Notes: generated by a model not told the origin, from the sequence alone. A stretch of 23,107 nucleotides of DNA from Elusimicrobiota bacterium (GCA_003557485.1 PWOI01000147.1:1-23107), one strand, 5' to 3'. Positions 7,965 to 15,298 are shown, numbered from the stretch's first letter. A program made the numbers and translations.

Positions 7965-7998
7965 ATTCATAAAATAAAAGAAAAGAGGAGAATTTAGA

Positions 7999-8907
7999 AT
8001 GAGCGGAGGTTATAAATTATCATACCTGGACAACTTAGAGTCCGAGAGTATCTATATAATGAGGGAAGTGGCGGCGGAGTTTGAGAAACCCGTCCTGCTT
8101 TATTCCGTGGGAAAAGACTCAAGCGTTCTCCTTCGCCTTGCCCGGAAGGCCTTTTATCCGGGTAAGATACCCTTTCCGCTGCTTCACGTGGATACCTCCT
8201 ACAAGTTTACGGAAATGATTGAGTTCAGGGATAATCTAGCAGAAAGAGAGGGACTAAACCTTATAGTGCACCGCAGTGAAAACTATATAGAAAAAGGGAT
8301 GCATCCCTCCGGTTACGGAAGGGACAAATGCTGCAAGTTCTTAAAGACCCAGGCCCTCCTGGACGCCCTCTCGGAAGGAGAGTTTGACGCCGCCATAGGC
8401 GGAGCCAGGAGGGAAGAAGAGAAATCCCGGGCCAAGGAGAGGATCTTCTCATTCCGGGACAGGTTCGGGGCCTGGGACCCCAGGAACCAGCGCCCGGAGC
8501 TCTGGAGCCTCTTCAACACGAACGTGGACCCCGGGGAGTCCGTAAGGGTCTTCCCCCTATCAAACTGGACAGAGCTTGATATATGGAACTACATAAAGCG
8601 GGAAGAGATAGAGATCGTTCCCCTCTATTATTCCAAAAAACGAAAAATAATAAGAAGGGACGGGCTTATACTCCTTGCCGATGAGTTTAATGAACCTGAA
8701 GAAGGCGAGAAGGTCGAAGAAGAAATGGTCAGGTTCAGGACCTTGGGCTGCTCTCCCTGCTCGGGGGCGGTAGAGTCGGATGCGGCAGACCTTGACGGTA
8801 TAATAGAAGAAGTGGGGGCCGCCTTGAAATCGGAGAGGGAGAACAGGGCTATAGACCACGAGTCGGAAGGGTCAATGGAGACCAAGAAAAAGGAAGGGTA
8901 TTTCTGA
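7999..8907 (+). CDS. cysD: Sulfate adenylyltransferase subunit 2
   Basis: A 302-residue CysD, the catalytic subunit of the heterodimeric ATP sulfurylase that makes APS from sulfate and ATP. It has the PP-loop motif YSVGKDSS (residues 35-42), the block [29 protein letters not shown], and the C-terminal [16 protein letters not shown], all expected for the family. A GAGGAG ribosome site lies just upstream. The stop and the cysN start share a base (TGATG), so the subunits are coupled in translation. The product feeds CysC. Codon usage matches cysC and cysN, but not the ATPase gene that separates cysD from cysC. Confidence 0.95.
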   Translation: MSGGYKLSYLDNLESESIYIMREVAAEFEKPVLLYSVGKDSSVLLRLARKAFYPGKIPFPLLHVDTSYKFTEMIEFRDNLAEREGLNLIVHRSENYIEKGMHPSGYGRDKCCKFLKTQALLDALSEGEFDAAIGGARREEEKSRAKERIFSFRDRFGAWDPRNQRPELWSLFNTNVDPGESVRVFPLSNWTELDIWNYIKREEIEIVPLYYSKKRKIIRRDGLILLADEFNEPEEGEKVEEEMVRFRTLGCSPCSGAVESDAADLDGIIEEVGAALKSERENRAIDHESEGSMETKKKEGYF

Positions 8908-10184
8908 TGCCTGCGGAAAAAGATCTTTTAAGGTTTGTTACGGCCGGCAGCATAGATGACGGAAAGTCCACCCTGATAGGACGGCTTCTTTACGAGTCCA
9001 AAGGCATATACAAAGACCAGCTCTCATCCATAGAGGAGGCTGCCGCGAGAAAGGGCGAGAAGGATGCGGATCTCTCACTCCTTGTGGACGGTCTTAAGTC
9101 CGAGAGGGAGCAGGGGATTACGATAGACGTGGCCTACCGTTATTTCTCCACCTCAAGGAGAAAGTTCATCATAGCCGACTCTCCCGGTCATATCCAGTAC
9201 ACGAGGAATATGGTTACGGCGGCATCCACCGCGGACCTTGCCGTCATACTGATTGATGCCAGGAAAGGGGTTCTTGAGCAGACAAAAAGACACTCCTTCA
9301 TTGTCACGCTGCTTGATATACCCCATATACTTGTCCTTGTAAACAAGATGGACCTTGTTGATTACTCTCAGGAGGTCTTTGAGAAGATAAAGGAAGATTA
9401 CCTTGAGTTCTCTTCCCGTCTTAAGATTCACGACCTGCAGGTTATGCCCATATCCGCCCTTAAGGGGGATATGGTAACCTCCCGGGGCGGGAATATGGAG
9501 TGGTACGAGGGAAGGACTTTTCTCAGGTACCTTGAGAATGTGAATATAATATCCGACAGGAACCTGATAGATTTCCGGTTTCCCGTCCAGACAGTCATCC
9601 GCCCGGACCTTGATTTCAGGGGTTACGCCGGAAGGATAGAATCCGGGGTCATATCAAGAGGAAACGATATAGCTGTACTGCCTTCTGGCAGGAAAAGCAG
9701 GGTGAAATCCATAGTTACCTATGAGGGTGAAGTTGAGCAGGCTTTTGCCCCTCAATCGGTTATCCTTACACTGGAGGACGAGATAGATATAAGCAGGGGG
9801 GATATGCTTATAAGGCAGAGGAACGTCCCCGATCTTGCGGACGAATTTGAGGCCGAGGTCTGCTGGATGGACGAGGTACCTATGAAAGAAGGGGGAAGGT
9901 ACCTGCTTAAGCATACTACAAACACCGTTCCGGCCATAGTAAAGGAGATGAGGTACAGGATAGACATAAACACCCTGCACAGGAAAGAGGAGAAACAGCT
10001 GGGGTTAAATGATATCGGCAGGGTTATAATAAAGACACAGCGCCCCGTGATGTACGACCCTTACGAGAGAAACCGGGCAACCGGCTCCTTTGTATTGATA
10101 GACGAACTCTCCAACGCAACCTCCGGGGCGGGGATAATATGGTACCCGTCAGGCAAACTGCCTGAGCCGGATAATACAGTGTGA
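8907..10184 (+). CDS. cysN: Sulfate adenylyltransferase subunit 1 (GTPase)
   Basis: A 425-residue CysN, the EF-Tu-like GTPase that drives APS synthesis by CysD. Motifs seen are G1 GSIDDGKS (14-21), the GITIDVAYRYF switch region (70-80), G3 DSPGH (91-95) and G4 NKMD (146-149), followed by the beta-barrel domains. It lacks the C-terminal APS kinase domain of CysNC fusions, which fits the separate cysC. The C-terminus ends AGIIWYPSGKLPEPDNTV. The last part of this tail is present again in diverged form 830 bases downstream (10943-11023), on the far side of a toxin-antitoxin pair. Confidence 0.95.
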   Translation: MPAEKDLLRFVTAGSIDDGKSTLIGRLLYESKGIYKDQLSSIEEAAARKGEKDADLSLLVDGLKSEREQGITIDVAYRYFSTSRRKFIIADSPGHIQYTRNMVTAASTADLAVILIDARKGVLEQTKRHSFIVTLLDIPHILVLVNKMDLVDYSQEVFEKIKEDYLEFSSRLKIHDLQVMPISALKGDMVTSRGGNMEWYEGRTFLRYLENVNIISDRNLIDFRFPVQTVIRPDLDFRGYAGRIESGVISRGNDIAVLPSGRKSRVKSIVTYEGEVEQAFAPQSVILTLEDEIDISRGDMLIRQRNVPDLADEFEAEVCWMDEVPMKEGGRYLLKHTTNTVPAIVKEMRYRIDINTLHRKEEKQLGLNDIGRVIIKTQRPVMYDPYERNRATGSFVLIDELSNATSGAGIIWYPSGKLPEPDNTV

Positions 10185-10210
10185 CGGACTAAAGTTGTGG
10201 GGAATTATAT

Positions 10211-10239
10211 TTGAAACATTAAGGGTAATACTATAGAAT
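10211..10239 (+). promoter_or_regulatory. Predicted promoter of the DUF433/DUF5615 pair
   Basis: TTGAAA at 10211-10216 and TAGAAT at 10234-10239 are 17 bases apart, 43 bases upstream of the DUF433 start. A ribosome site AGGAG at 10267-10271 precedes the ATG by ten bases. Confidence 0.5.
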
Positions 10240-10281
10240 TTAAGTTGAGAGATAAGTAAATTTAAAAGGAGAAACATAAAA

Positions 10282-10557
10282 ATGACTGAATTATTGATGA
10301 AATCACAAATTGTAAAAGATAAAGACATTTGCGGAGGCCAGCCAAGAATTAAAGGCACACGCATAAAAGTTCAGCATATTGCCCTGGAATTTGAGTATTT
10401 AGGTTGGTCTCCGGATAGAATATGCGATGAACATCCGGGATTGAAATTGTCCGACGTACATGCAGGGATTGCTTATTATTATGAGAATAAAAAGGAAATT
10501 GATAAAAAAATTCAACAGGACAAGAACTTCGCAAGTAAGCTTGAAAAGGTGAAATAA
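10282..10557 (+). CDS. DUF433 family putative antitoxin
   Basis: A 91-residue DUF433 protein. The family signature is clear: ICGGQPRIKGTRIKVQHIA, then the helix-turn-helix-like part EYLGWSPDRICDEHPGLKLS and DVHAGIAYYYENK. DUF433 proteins are widely found as antitoxins beside PIN-like toxins, and the next gene encodes such a protein. Its TAA overlaps the next ATG by one base (TAATG), so the pair is translationally coupled. It should act in the cytoplasm by binding its partner and probably its own promoter. The pair lies between two copies of the cysN tail, so it appears to be a recent arrival. Confidence 0.85.
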   Translation: MTELLMKSQIVKDKDICGGQPRIKGTRIKVQHIALEFEYLGWSPDRICDEHPGLKLSDVHAGIAYYYENKKEIDKKIQQDKNFASKLEKVK

Positions 10558-10886
10558 TGCCTATTTCGCTGCTATGCGATGAGCACATCCCTTTATCGAT
10601 TGTCAGAGGTTTATGCCGAAGAGGAATAAATGCTGTCAGCATTAAGAAACTGGATTTACTTTCCGAAGAAGATAAAAAGATAATAGATAAAGCTAAAGAA
10701 GAAGAAAAAACTATCTACACGAGGGATGCGGATTTTTTGAGGCTTCATAACGAGGGGTTTCCGCATAGAGGTATTATTTATAATCATCCGACAAAATATT
10801 CTATAGGAGACACGATCAAAAAATTAGAGGTTATGTGCCAGACATTATCTGAAGAAGAGATGAAAGGTAAAGTAAAGTTTTTATAA
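10557..10886 (+). CDS. DUF5615 PIN-like putative toxin
   Basis: A 109-residue DUF5615 (PIN-like, Mut7-C related) protein. The N-terminal LLCDEHIPLSIVRGL carries the first acidic residues of the PIN-like active site. The middle has KTIYTRDADFLRLHNEG, with the conserved T-R-D-x-D-F motif, followed by HRGIIYNHPTKYSIGD. It pairs with the upstream DUF433 gene, with a one-base overlap. The likely role is an RNA-cleaving toxin, by analogy with VapC. The length is normal and no damage is visible. Confidence 0.85.
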   Translation: MPISLLCDEHIPLSIVRGLCRRGINAVSIKKLDLLSEEDKKIIDKAKEEEKTIYTRDADFLRLHNEGFPHRGIIYNHPTKYSIGDTIKKLEVMCQTLSEEEMKGKVKFL

Positions 10887-10942
10887 AAAAATTTTTTACA
10901 TTAAAACTTTTCTATAAGAGACCGCTCTAACAGGTGAATTAT

Positions 10943-11023
10943 AACCATGACGTTCGGGCTGGTATAATATGGTACCCCTCGGGCAAACTTCCCGAACCGG
11001 ACGATAATCAGGGATTGTCATAA
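10943..11023 (+). pseudogene. 3' remnant of a second, divergent cysN
   Basis: In frame to the TAA at 11021-11023, this reads NHDVRAGIIWYPSGKLPEPD and then DNQGLS. Fifteen residues (AGIIWYPSGKLPEPD; 10958-11002) are identical to the intact cysN tail at 10128-10172. The 45 bases differ at eight positions, all third-codon and synonymous. This is therefore the end of a real cysN that evolved under protein-level selection apart from the resident gene, not a fresh copy. In-frame reading is lost at a TAA at 10928-10930. The toxin-antitoxin pair sits exactly between the two tails. Confidence 0.8.
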
Positions 11024-11050
11024 AAATTACTGAATTTATGAATAATAACA

Positions 11051-11356
11051 ATGAGCTCAAAAAGAGAAAAGCAGATATTAAATAATATAGTAGAAATACT
11101 TAAAACGCGTTTTAATCCCGAAAAGATAATTCTTTTCGGGTCAAGAGCAAAAAAGGAAGAGAAGTCAAGATCGGATTTTGATATTGCCTTGAATGAAAAA
11201 AAGCCTTCTATAGGAGAAATCCGGAAATTAAAACGAGAGATAGAACAGGTATCAGGACTTTATAAAGTAGACGTAATTTTTTTAAAATCAGTTGAGAAGG
11301 ATTTCAGGGATATTATCCTTAAAACAGGGCGGATAATTTATGATAAGAGAAAATGA
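11051..11356 (+). CDS. MNT-type nucleotidyltransferase (putative antitoxin)
   Basis: A 101-residue minimal nucleotidyltransferase. The motif ILFGSRAKKEEKSRSDFDIAL has the GSxx...SDxDxx active-site layout of the DNA polymerase beta-like fold, and VDVIFL near residue 75 supplies the third acidic strand. Related MNT proteins neutralise HEPN toxins by adding AMP to them. The reading frame overlaps the next gene by 17 bases. It starts 27 bases after the stop of the cysN remnant, with no obvious ribosome site. The partner belongs to the HI0074 substrate-binding family, so this pair is a different subfamily from the one at 17587-18230. Confidence 0.85.
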   Translation: MSSKREKQILNNIVEILKTRFNPEKIILFGSRAKKEEKSRSDFDIALNEKKPSIGEIRKLKREIEQVSGLYKVDVIFLKSVEKDFRDIILKTGRIIYDKRK

Positions 11357-11723
11357 ATACGCGGTTAAAAAACTTGATGATGCTTTCAAACAGCTTAAAA
11401 GCGGAGTGGAGAAAGCCCGGAACGAACTTGAAAAAGACGGGGTTAATCAAAGATTTGAATTTGCCTTTGAGCTATTCTGGAAAGCCCTTAAAATATTCCT
11501 TGAGCATAAAGGAGTAACAGCTGAAACCCCCAGGGATTGTTTACAGGAATCATTCAGAATAGGGGTACTGGACGATGAGGATACTTTTCTTGATATGCGT
11601 GAGGACAGGAATTTAATGTCTCATATATATGATAAAGAAACTTCCGAAAAAATACTGGATAGAATAAAAAACAGATATTTAAATGCTATCGGAAACACGT
11701 TAGCTAAGCTAAAAGAGTCTTAG
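11340..11723 (+). CDS. HI0074-family HEPN/nucleotidyltransferase substrate-binding protein (putative toxin)
   Basis: A 127-residue helical protein of the HI0074 (NTase substrate-binding) branch of the HEPN superfamily. It has the family block GVNQRFEFAFELFWKALK and near the C-terminus REDRNLMSHIY, which supplies R-x4-H-x-Y. In HepT-type HEPN toxins that motif holds the RNase residues and the tyrosine AMPylated by the MNT partner. It overlaps the MNT gene by 17 bases, consistent with a coupled toxin-antitoxin pair. It appears complete. The toxin role is inferred from the family; HI0074 proteins were first described as substrate-binding partners. Confidence 0.85.
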   Translation: MIRENEYAVKKLDDAFKQLKSGVEKARNELEKDGVNQRFEFAFELFWKALKIFLEHKGVTAETPRDCLQESFRIGVLDDEDTFLDMREDRNLMSHIYDKETSEKILDRIKNRYLNAIGNTLAKLKES

Positions 11724-11756
11724 TGCTAACCTTTCATTTCATAAGCTGATTTTGTC

Positions 11757-11789
11757 GCCGCCGGGTATTTTTTTGTCTCAAAAAGCGGC
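11757..11789 (+). other. Hairpin-forming sequence in the intergenic gap before ATPase copy 2
   Basis: GCCGC (11757-11761) can pair with GCGGC (11785-11789), and within it TTTTT (11770-11774) with AAAAA (11780-11784), leaving an eight-base bulge and a five-base loop. It could be a weak terminator for the MNT/HEPN pair or a remnant of something else. Nothing else is seen in the first 75 bases of this gap. Confidence 0.3.
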
Positions 11790-11798
11790 TAAAAACTC

Positions 11799-11827
11799 TT
11801 GACAGACAGAAATTAATGTTATAAAAT
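11799..11827 (+). promoter_or_regulatory. Predicted strong sigma70 promoter upstream of ATPase copy 2
   Basis: TTGACA (11799-11804) and TAAAAT (11822-11827) are separated by 17 bases. The same two hexamers with the same spacing occur upstream of ATPase copy 3. Here the start codon is 66 bases downstream rather than immediately after, and no ribosome site is visible. No periodic repeat array was found at this copy. Confidence 0.6.
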
Positions 11828-11893
11828 GGCACCAATTAACAACAGAAAATGTAATATAACGGCACATAGTTATATATAAAATTATTGGTTCAA

Positions 11894-13240
11894 ATGTTTA
11901 ACAGGGACATAAATCAGTATTTAGCAAACTGGAAAGAGAGAAAAAACAGGAAACCGCTTGTTTTAAGAGGGGCAAGGCAAGTGGGAAAAACCTCCTCTGT
12001 CCTGCTGTTCGGAAGAGAACATTTTGAAGATACAATTCATCTCAACCTTGAAAAAGAGGAACACCGAAGACTCTTCAGGGAACAAGTTTCATTAAAAGAC
12101 TTTTTAAAAATTATTGAAATTGAATTTAGGAAAAAGGTGATTCCCGGTAACACTCTTCTTTTTATAGATGAAATTCAGAACAGTCCGCCTTTAATCAATC
12201 TACTGAGGTTTTTCAGGGAAGATATGCCTGAAGTTCATATTGTTGCGGCAGGCTCTCTTCTTGAAGTGAAGATAGAAAAAGAAGGATTTTCCTTTCCTGT
12301 CGGCAGGGTGGAATTTGCGTATATGTATCCGGTAAATTATTTTGAATACCTTTCCGCAAAGGGGGAGGAGAGACTCCGCGGCTTTCTTGAAAATATTTCC
12401 CTGAATGAATCTATACCGGATGGTATTCATAAAAAAGCCTTAAAAGAGTTTTATGAATATACAATGATAGGCGGGATGCCCGAGGCTGTAAAGACTTATG
12501 TGGAAGACGGTAATTTGAACGGACTGCAAAACATTTATTCGTCTCTTTTTACGGGTTACTGCGAAGATGTTTATAAGTATTCTTCTTATGCCCGGGCTAA
12601 ATACTTAAGTTTTGTCATAGAAACAGCGCCGCTCTTTGCCGGAAGTACGGTTTCATATAACAAGTTCGGCGGCTCTGATTTCGGCAGCAGGGAAATGAGC
12701 AGAGCTTTTGATACTCTTGAAAAAACTATGATTCTGCATCAGCTGGATGCGACCAAGTCAAAATTAATGCCCCTGGTTCCCCAGAGGAGACGTCCAAAGA
12801 AAATTTTTTTCCTGGATGTGGGACTGGTTAACTACCGTATGAATATAATAAATGAATACCTGAACTTGAAGGAACTGAGTGGTTTTTACAGGGGACGCAT
12901 AGCAGAGCAGGTAGTCGCCCAGAATATTATTTCCCGGTTTCAGGATACTAAGCCGGAACTCTTTTACTGGGCCAAGGATAAAAGCAGCGGGTCGGCGGAA
13001 GTTGATTTCTGTCTCATCCACAGCGGCAAAATACTGGGGATTGAAGTTAAGTCAGGAAAAGCGGGAAAACTGAGATCGCTTTTCAGTTTTGCAGATGAAG
13101 TAGAAAATTCCCTTATCATAAGACTCTATTCAGGAATGTTAAAGATTGAAAAAGTTGAATATTCCGGAAGAAGCTACCGGCTTGTTTCGATTCCGTTTTA
13201 CCTTGCCCCCGGAATGTTCTCTTTTATTAGTTCAGAATGA
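11894..13240 (+). CDS. AAA_14/DUF4143 ATPase (copy 2)
   Basis: From the ATG at 11894 the product is 448 residues; a TTG at 11885 in the same frame would add three. It shares the architecture of copy 1: Walker A GARQVGKT (26-33), Walker B LLFIDEIQNSP, AAGSLLEV, FPVGRVEF, MIGGMPEAV, FFLDVGLVNYRM, and a C-terminal AEVDFCLIHSGKILGIEVKS with D and ExK of a nuclease-like fold. Its stop overlaps, as ATGA, the start of a decayed AlbA_2 gene, so the two once formed a coupled pair. It is clearly diverged from copy 1 and is not a recent duplicate. The molecular role of the family is not established. Confidence 0.9.
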   Translation: MFNRDINQYLANWKERKNRKPLVLRGARQVGKTSSVLLFGREHFEDTIHLNLEKEEHRRLFREQVSLKDFLKIIEIEFRKKVIPGNTLLFIDEIQNSPPLINLLRFFREDMPEVHIVAAGSLLEVKIEKEGFSFPVGRVEFAYMYPVNYFEYLSAKGEERLRGFLENISLNESIPDGIHKKALKEFYEYTMIGGMPEAVKTYVEDGNLNGLQNIYSSLFTGYCEDVYKYSSYARAKYLSFVIETAPLFAGSTVSYNKFGGSDFGSREMSRAFDTLEKTMILHQLDATKSKLMPLVPQRRRPKKIFFLDVGLVNYRMNIINEYLNLKELSGFYRGRIAEQVVAQNIISRFQDTKPELFYWAKDKSSGSAEVDFCLIHSGKILGIEVKSGKAGKLRSLFSFADEVENSLIIRLYSGMLKIEKVEYSGRSYRLVSIPFYLAPGMFSFISSE

Positions 13241-14032
13241 ATGCTGAAATTTTAAAGTATATTATAAAAAAAGGGGAGGGTTTAAACGTTGAGTTTAAGA
13301 AGTGCTCAACTGATTTAAGCGAGAGCGTTTATGAAACAGTATGCGCATTTTTAAACAGAAACGGCGGGTCAGTAATATTGACAGGTATGATGACCGTGAT
13401 GATATAAGGACGAATCTTATTGAAAGTATGAGAGACTTATGGCATTCGGAAAGAAACACTTGCCTGATAAATTTCATCTTGAAGAAGGGCAAAGGATAAG
13501 TCTCAGGGATCATATTCTAAGAGAGGTAGCTGGAAATATACTTATTCACCGGGAGTATCTTAATCCATTCCCGGCCAAATTTATTATCGAAAAAGAGCAA
13601 ATACATACGGAAAACAGCAACAGACCCCACGGGTACGGTTTAATAAACCCCGATAATTTCTCCCCGTACCCCAAAAACCCGAACATGGCAAAAGTCTTTA
13701 AGGCAACAGGCCGCGCAGATGAGCTCGGGTCCGGTGTCAGAAATCTTTTTAAGTACTGTAAGATTTATGGCGGAGTAAGTAGCGGAGTAAGTAGCGGAGT
13801 AAGTAGCGGAGTAAGTGGCGGAGTAAGTGGCGGAGTAAGTGGCGGAGTAAGTGAGTTATATAGATATATAAAAGAAAACCCTGGCTTAAAGGTGCCACAA
13901 CTTTCGGAAGCTCTTGAAAAACCCAAAAGAACATTGGAACGCTGGATTAAAAAGTTGCGGGAAGAAGAGAAAGTCAGATTTAAAGGCAGTGCAAAAAAAG
14001 GCGGTTATTATATTATTGAGAAAAAACGCTAA
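13237..14032 (+). pseudogene. AlbA_2/RecG-like transcriptional-regulator gene with internal deletion and frameshift
   Basis: The ATG at 13237 overlaps the ATPase stop. The first 50 codons give an AlbA_2 start (GLNVEFKKC, ETVCAFLNRNGGSVILTG). The frame then meets a TAA at 13405-13407. Next to it, in another frame, YDDRDDIRTNLIESMRDL is followed after a second shift at about 13437 by MAFGKKHLPDKF, the HATPase_c_4-like block (LREVAGNILIHREYL, GRADELGSGVRNLFKY), a 12-bp repeat tract, and a winged helix (PQLSEALEKPKRTLERWIKK). Compared with the intact relative at 21862, about 195 residues are missing between the two glycines near residue 43 and the RE of the second block. The 3' part from 13439 is still open to 14032. 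Confidence 0.85.
13772..13855 (+). repeat. Seven tandem 12-bp units encoding GVSx repeats
   Basis: Seven units of GGA-GTA-AGT plus a fourth codon lie in frame. The fourth codon is AGC in units 1-3, GGC in 4-6 and GAG in 7, giving GVSS x3, GVSG x3 and GVSE. The tract joins the HATPase_c_4-like part to the C-terminal winged helix. The block-wise change of the fourth codon shows that units expanded by copying of neighbours. Confidence 0.95.
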
Positions 14033-14042
14033 TGGCTACCTG

Positions 14043-14101
14043 CATTTCGTAAAATGATTTGACAAAATGTATATCATTTCGTAAAATAACTTTACAAAAT
14101 G
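14043..14101 (+). repeat. Two 27-bp repeats, 32-bp period, overlapping an ATPase start codon
   Basis: Units at 14043-14069 and 14075-14101 match at 24 of 27 positions, with a five-base spacer and therefore a 32-bp period, the same as at ATPase copy 1. Each unit contains an inverted pair, ATTTCGTAAAAT and a TTTgACAAAAT- or TTTACAAAAT-type site. The second unit includes the ATG (14099-14101) of the gene. The TTTxACAAAA core resembles that of the array at 6508-6635. Confidence 0.8.
14059..14087 (+). promoter_or_regulatory. Predicted sigma70 promoter embedded in the repeat pair, near-leaderless
   Basis: TTGACA (14059-14064) lies in the first unit and TAAAAT (14082-14087) in the second, with a 17-base spacer. 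The start codon at 14099 is 11 bases after the -10, leaving a leader of only about five bases and no room for a ribosome site. A protein bound to either repeat would cover the promoter. Confidence 0.65.
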
Positions 14102-15298
14102 AATGATTTAAATATACAAAATCTGCTGGAGTTTAACCGCCTGGCCCGCGAAGACGGAAAGAAATATAAGAAGAAAAGATTTATATTCCAAAATATTTCC
14201 GAGTCCGGCGGTGAACATTTCACAGGGATAGCGGGTCCCAGAGGTGTCGGTAAAACAGTCATATTGAAACAGCTGTCTCTGAATATTCCGGAGAGTTTCT
14301 ATATTTCCCTGGATACATTCAGAGGAGATCTCTTTGAGCTTGTCAAAAAATTAAGCCGTGACCTGGGGATAAAAACTTTTCTCCTGGATGAAATACATTT
14401 TAATCCCGGCTATGATGAAGCGCTGAAAAAAATCTATGATTTTCTGGATCTCCGGGTAATATTTACTTCTTCGGTTTCTCTTTCAATGTTTAACTCTTCC
14501 CGTGATCTTTCCAGACGGGTTCTTATTGAAAAGCTGTACCCTTTTTCGTTTAGGGAATTTCTCTTTTTCACAGAAGACCTGAAAATTAAGGCTCTTGGTT
14601 TTGAAGATATTTTAAAGAGGCGGTGGGATAAAAAAGCGCTTTCGTATGCGGATATGTTTGATAATTATCTCACGGGCGGGAATATGCCTTTTTCTCTTGA
14701 AGAACCGCAACCCCTGAAAATCCTGGAAAATATACTTGATGCCGTGGTTAAAAAAGATATACCCGCTCTGGCGAGTATAACGGTTGACGAGATTGAAATA
14801 ATTAAACAGGTGGTTGAATTCATAGGTAAATCAGAAGTTGACGGGATAAATTACAGCTCAATATCAAATAATCTCAAGATAACGAAATATAAGGCCAAAC
14901 AATACATTTCCCTGCTTGAGGAGGCATTTATTCTTATGAGGGTTATGCCTGCCGGAACCAATGTAAAGAAAGAGCCCAAGGTGCTGATGGCTTTGCCTTA
15001 CAGGCTCTTATTCAGAGACTACAAAGCCTCTCTTGGGGGGTTAAGAGAAGATTTTTTTGCTGAAACTATTTTCTCTGCAGGTAAAAAGATCAAGTACTTA
15101 AAGACAACAAGGGGCTCGAAGACACCCGATTACCTGATAGAGGATAACAAAGGAAAGATGATTATTGAAATCGGAGGGAAAGGAAAAGGCAGGGAGCAGT
15201 TTAAGGGCATAAAAGAAAAAAAGAAACTCATATTTGCCCACACCCTGGAGACGGAAGGGATAAAAAGACCTCTCTTTATGGCGGGTTTGCTGCAATAA
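14099..15298 (+). CDS. AAA-family ATPase with DUF4143-like C-terminus (copy 3)
   Basis: A 399-residue ATPase more distant from copies 1 and 2. It has Walker A GPRGVGKT (46-53), Walker B TFLLDEIHFNPG, the shared YPFSFREFLFF block and NYLTGGNMPFSL, equivalent to the IGGMPEAV segment. A winged-helix-like stretch follows (YSSISNNLKITKYKAKQYIS). The C-terminal part has LREDFFAETIF and TPDYLIEDNKGKMIIEIGGK. The acidic residues of the PD-(D/E)xK pattern are there, but the ExK lysine position is glycine (EIG), so nuclease activity is doubtful. The start codon lies within a 27-bp operator-like repeat. Its upstream neighbour is the AlbA_2 pseudogene. Function unknown. Confidence 0.8.
   Translation: MNDLNIQNLLEFNRLAREDGKKYKKKRFIFQNISESGGEHFTGIAGPRGVGKTVILKQLSLNIPESFYISLDTFRGDLFELVKKLSRDLGIKTFLLDEIHFNPGYDEALKKIYDFLDLRVIFTSSVSLSMFNSSRDLSRRVLIEKLYPFSFREFLFFTEDLKIKALGFEDILKRRWDKKALSYADMFDNYLTGGNMPFSLEEPQPLKILENILDAVVKKDIPALASITVDEIEIIKQVVEFIGKSEVDGINYSSISNNLKITKYKAKQYISLLEEAFILMRVMPAGTNVKKEPKVLMALPYRLLFRDYKASLGGLREDFFAETIFSAGKKIKYLKTTRGSKTPDYLIEDNKGKMIIEIGGKGKGREQFKGIKEKKKLIFAHTLETEGIKRPLFMAGLLQ

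Noticed and set aside
6481-7995. Similarity between the base sequence just after cysC (about 6481-6505) and just before cysD (about 7963-7990), as a possible flank duplication around ATPase copy 1
   Set aside because: Both stretches are low-complexity A-rich DNA and the alignment needs gaps; not distinguishable from chance by eye.
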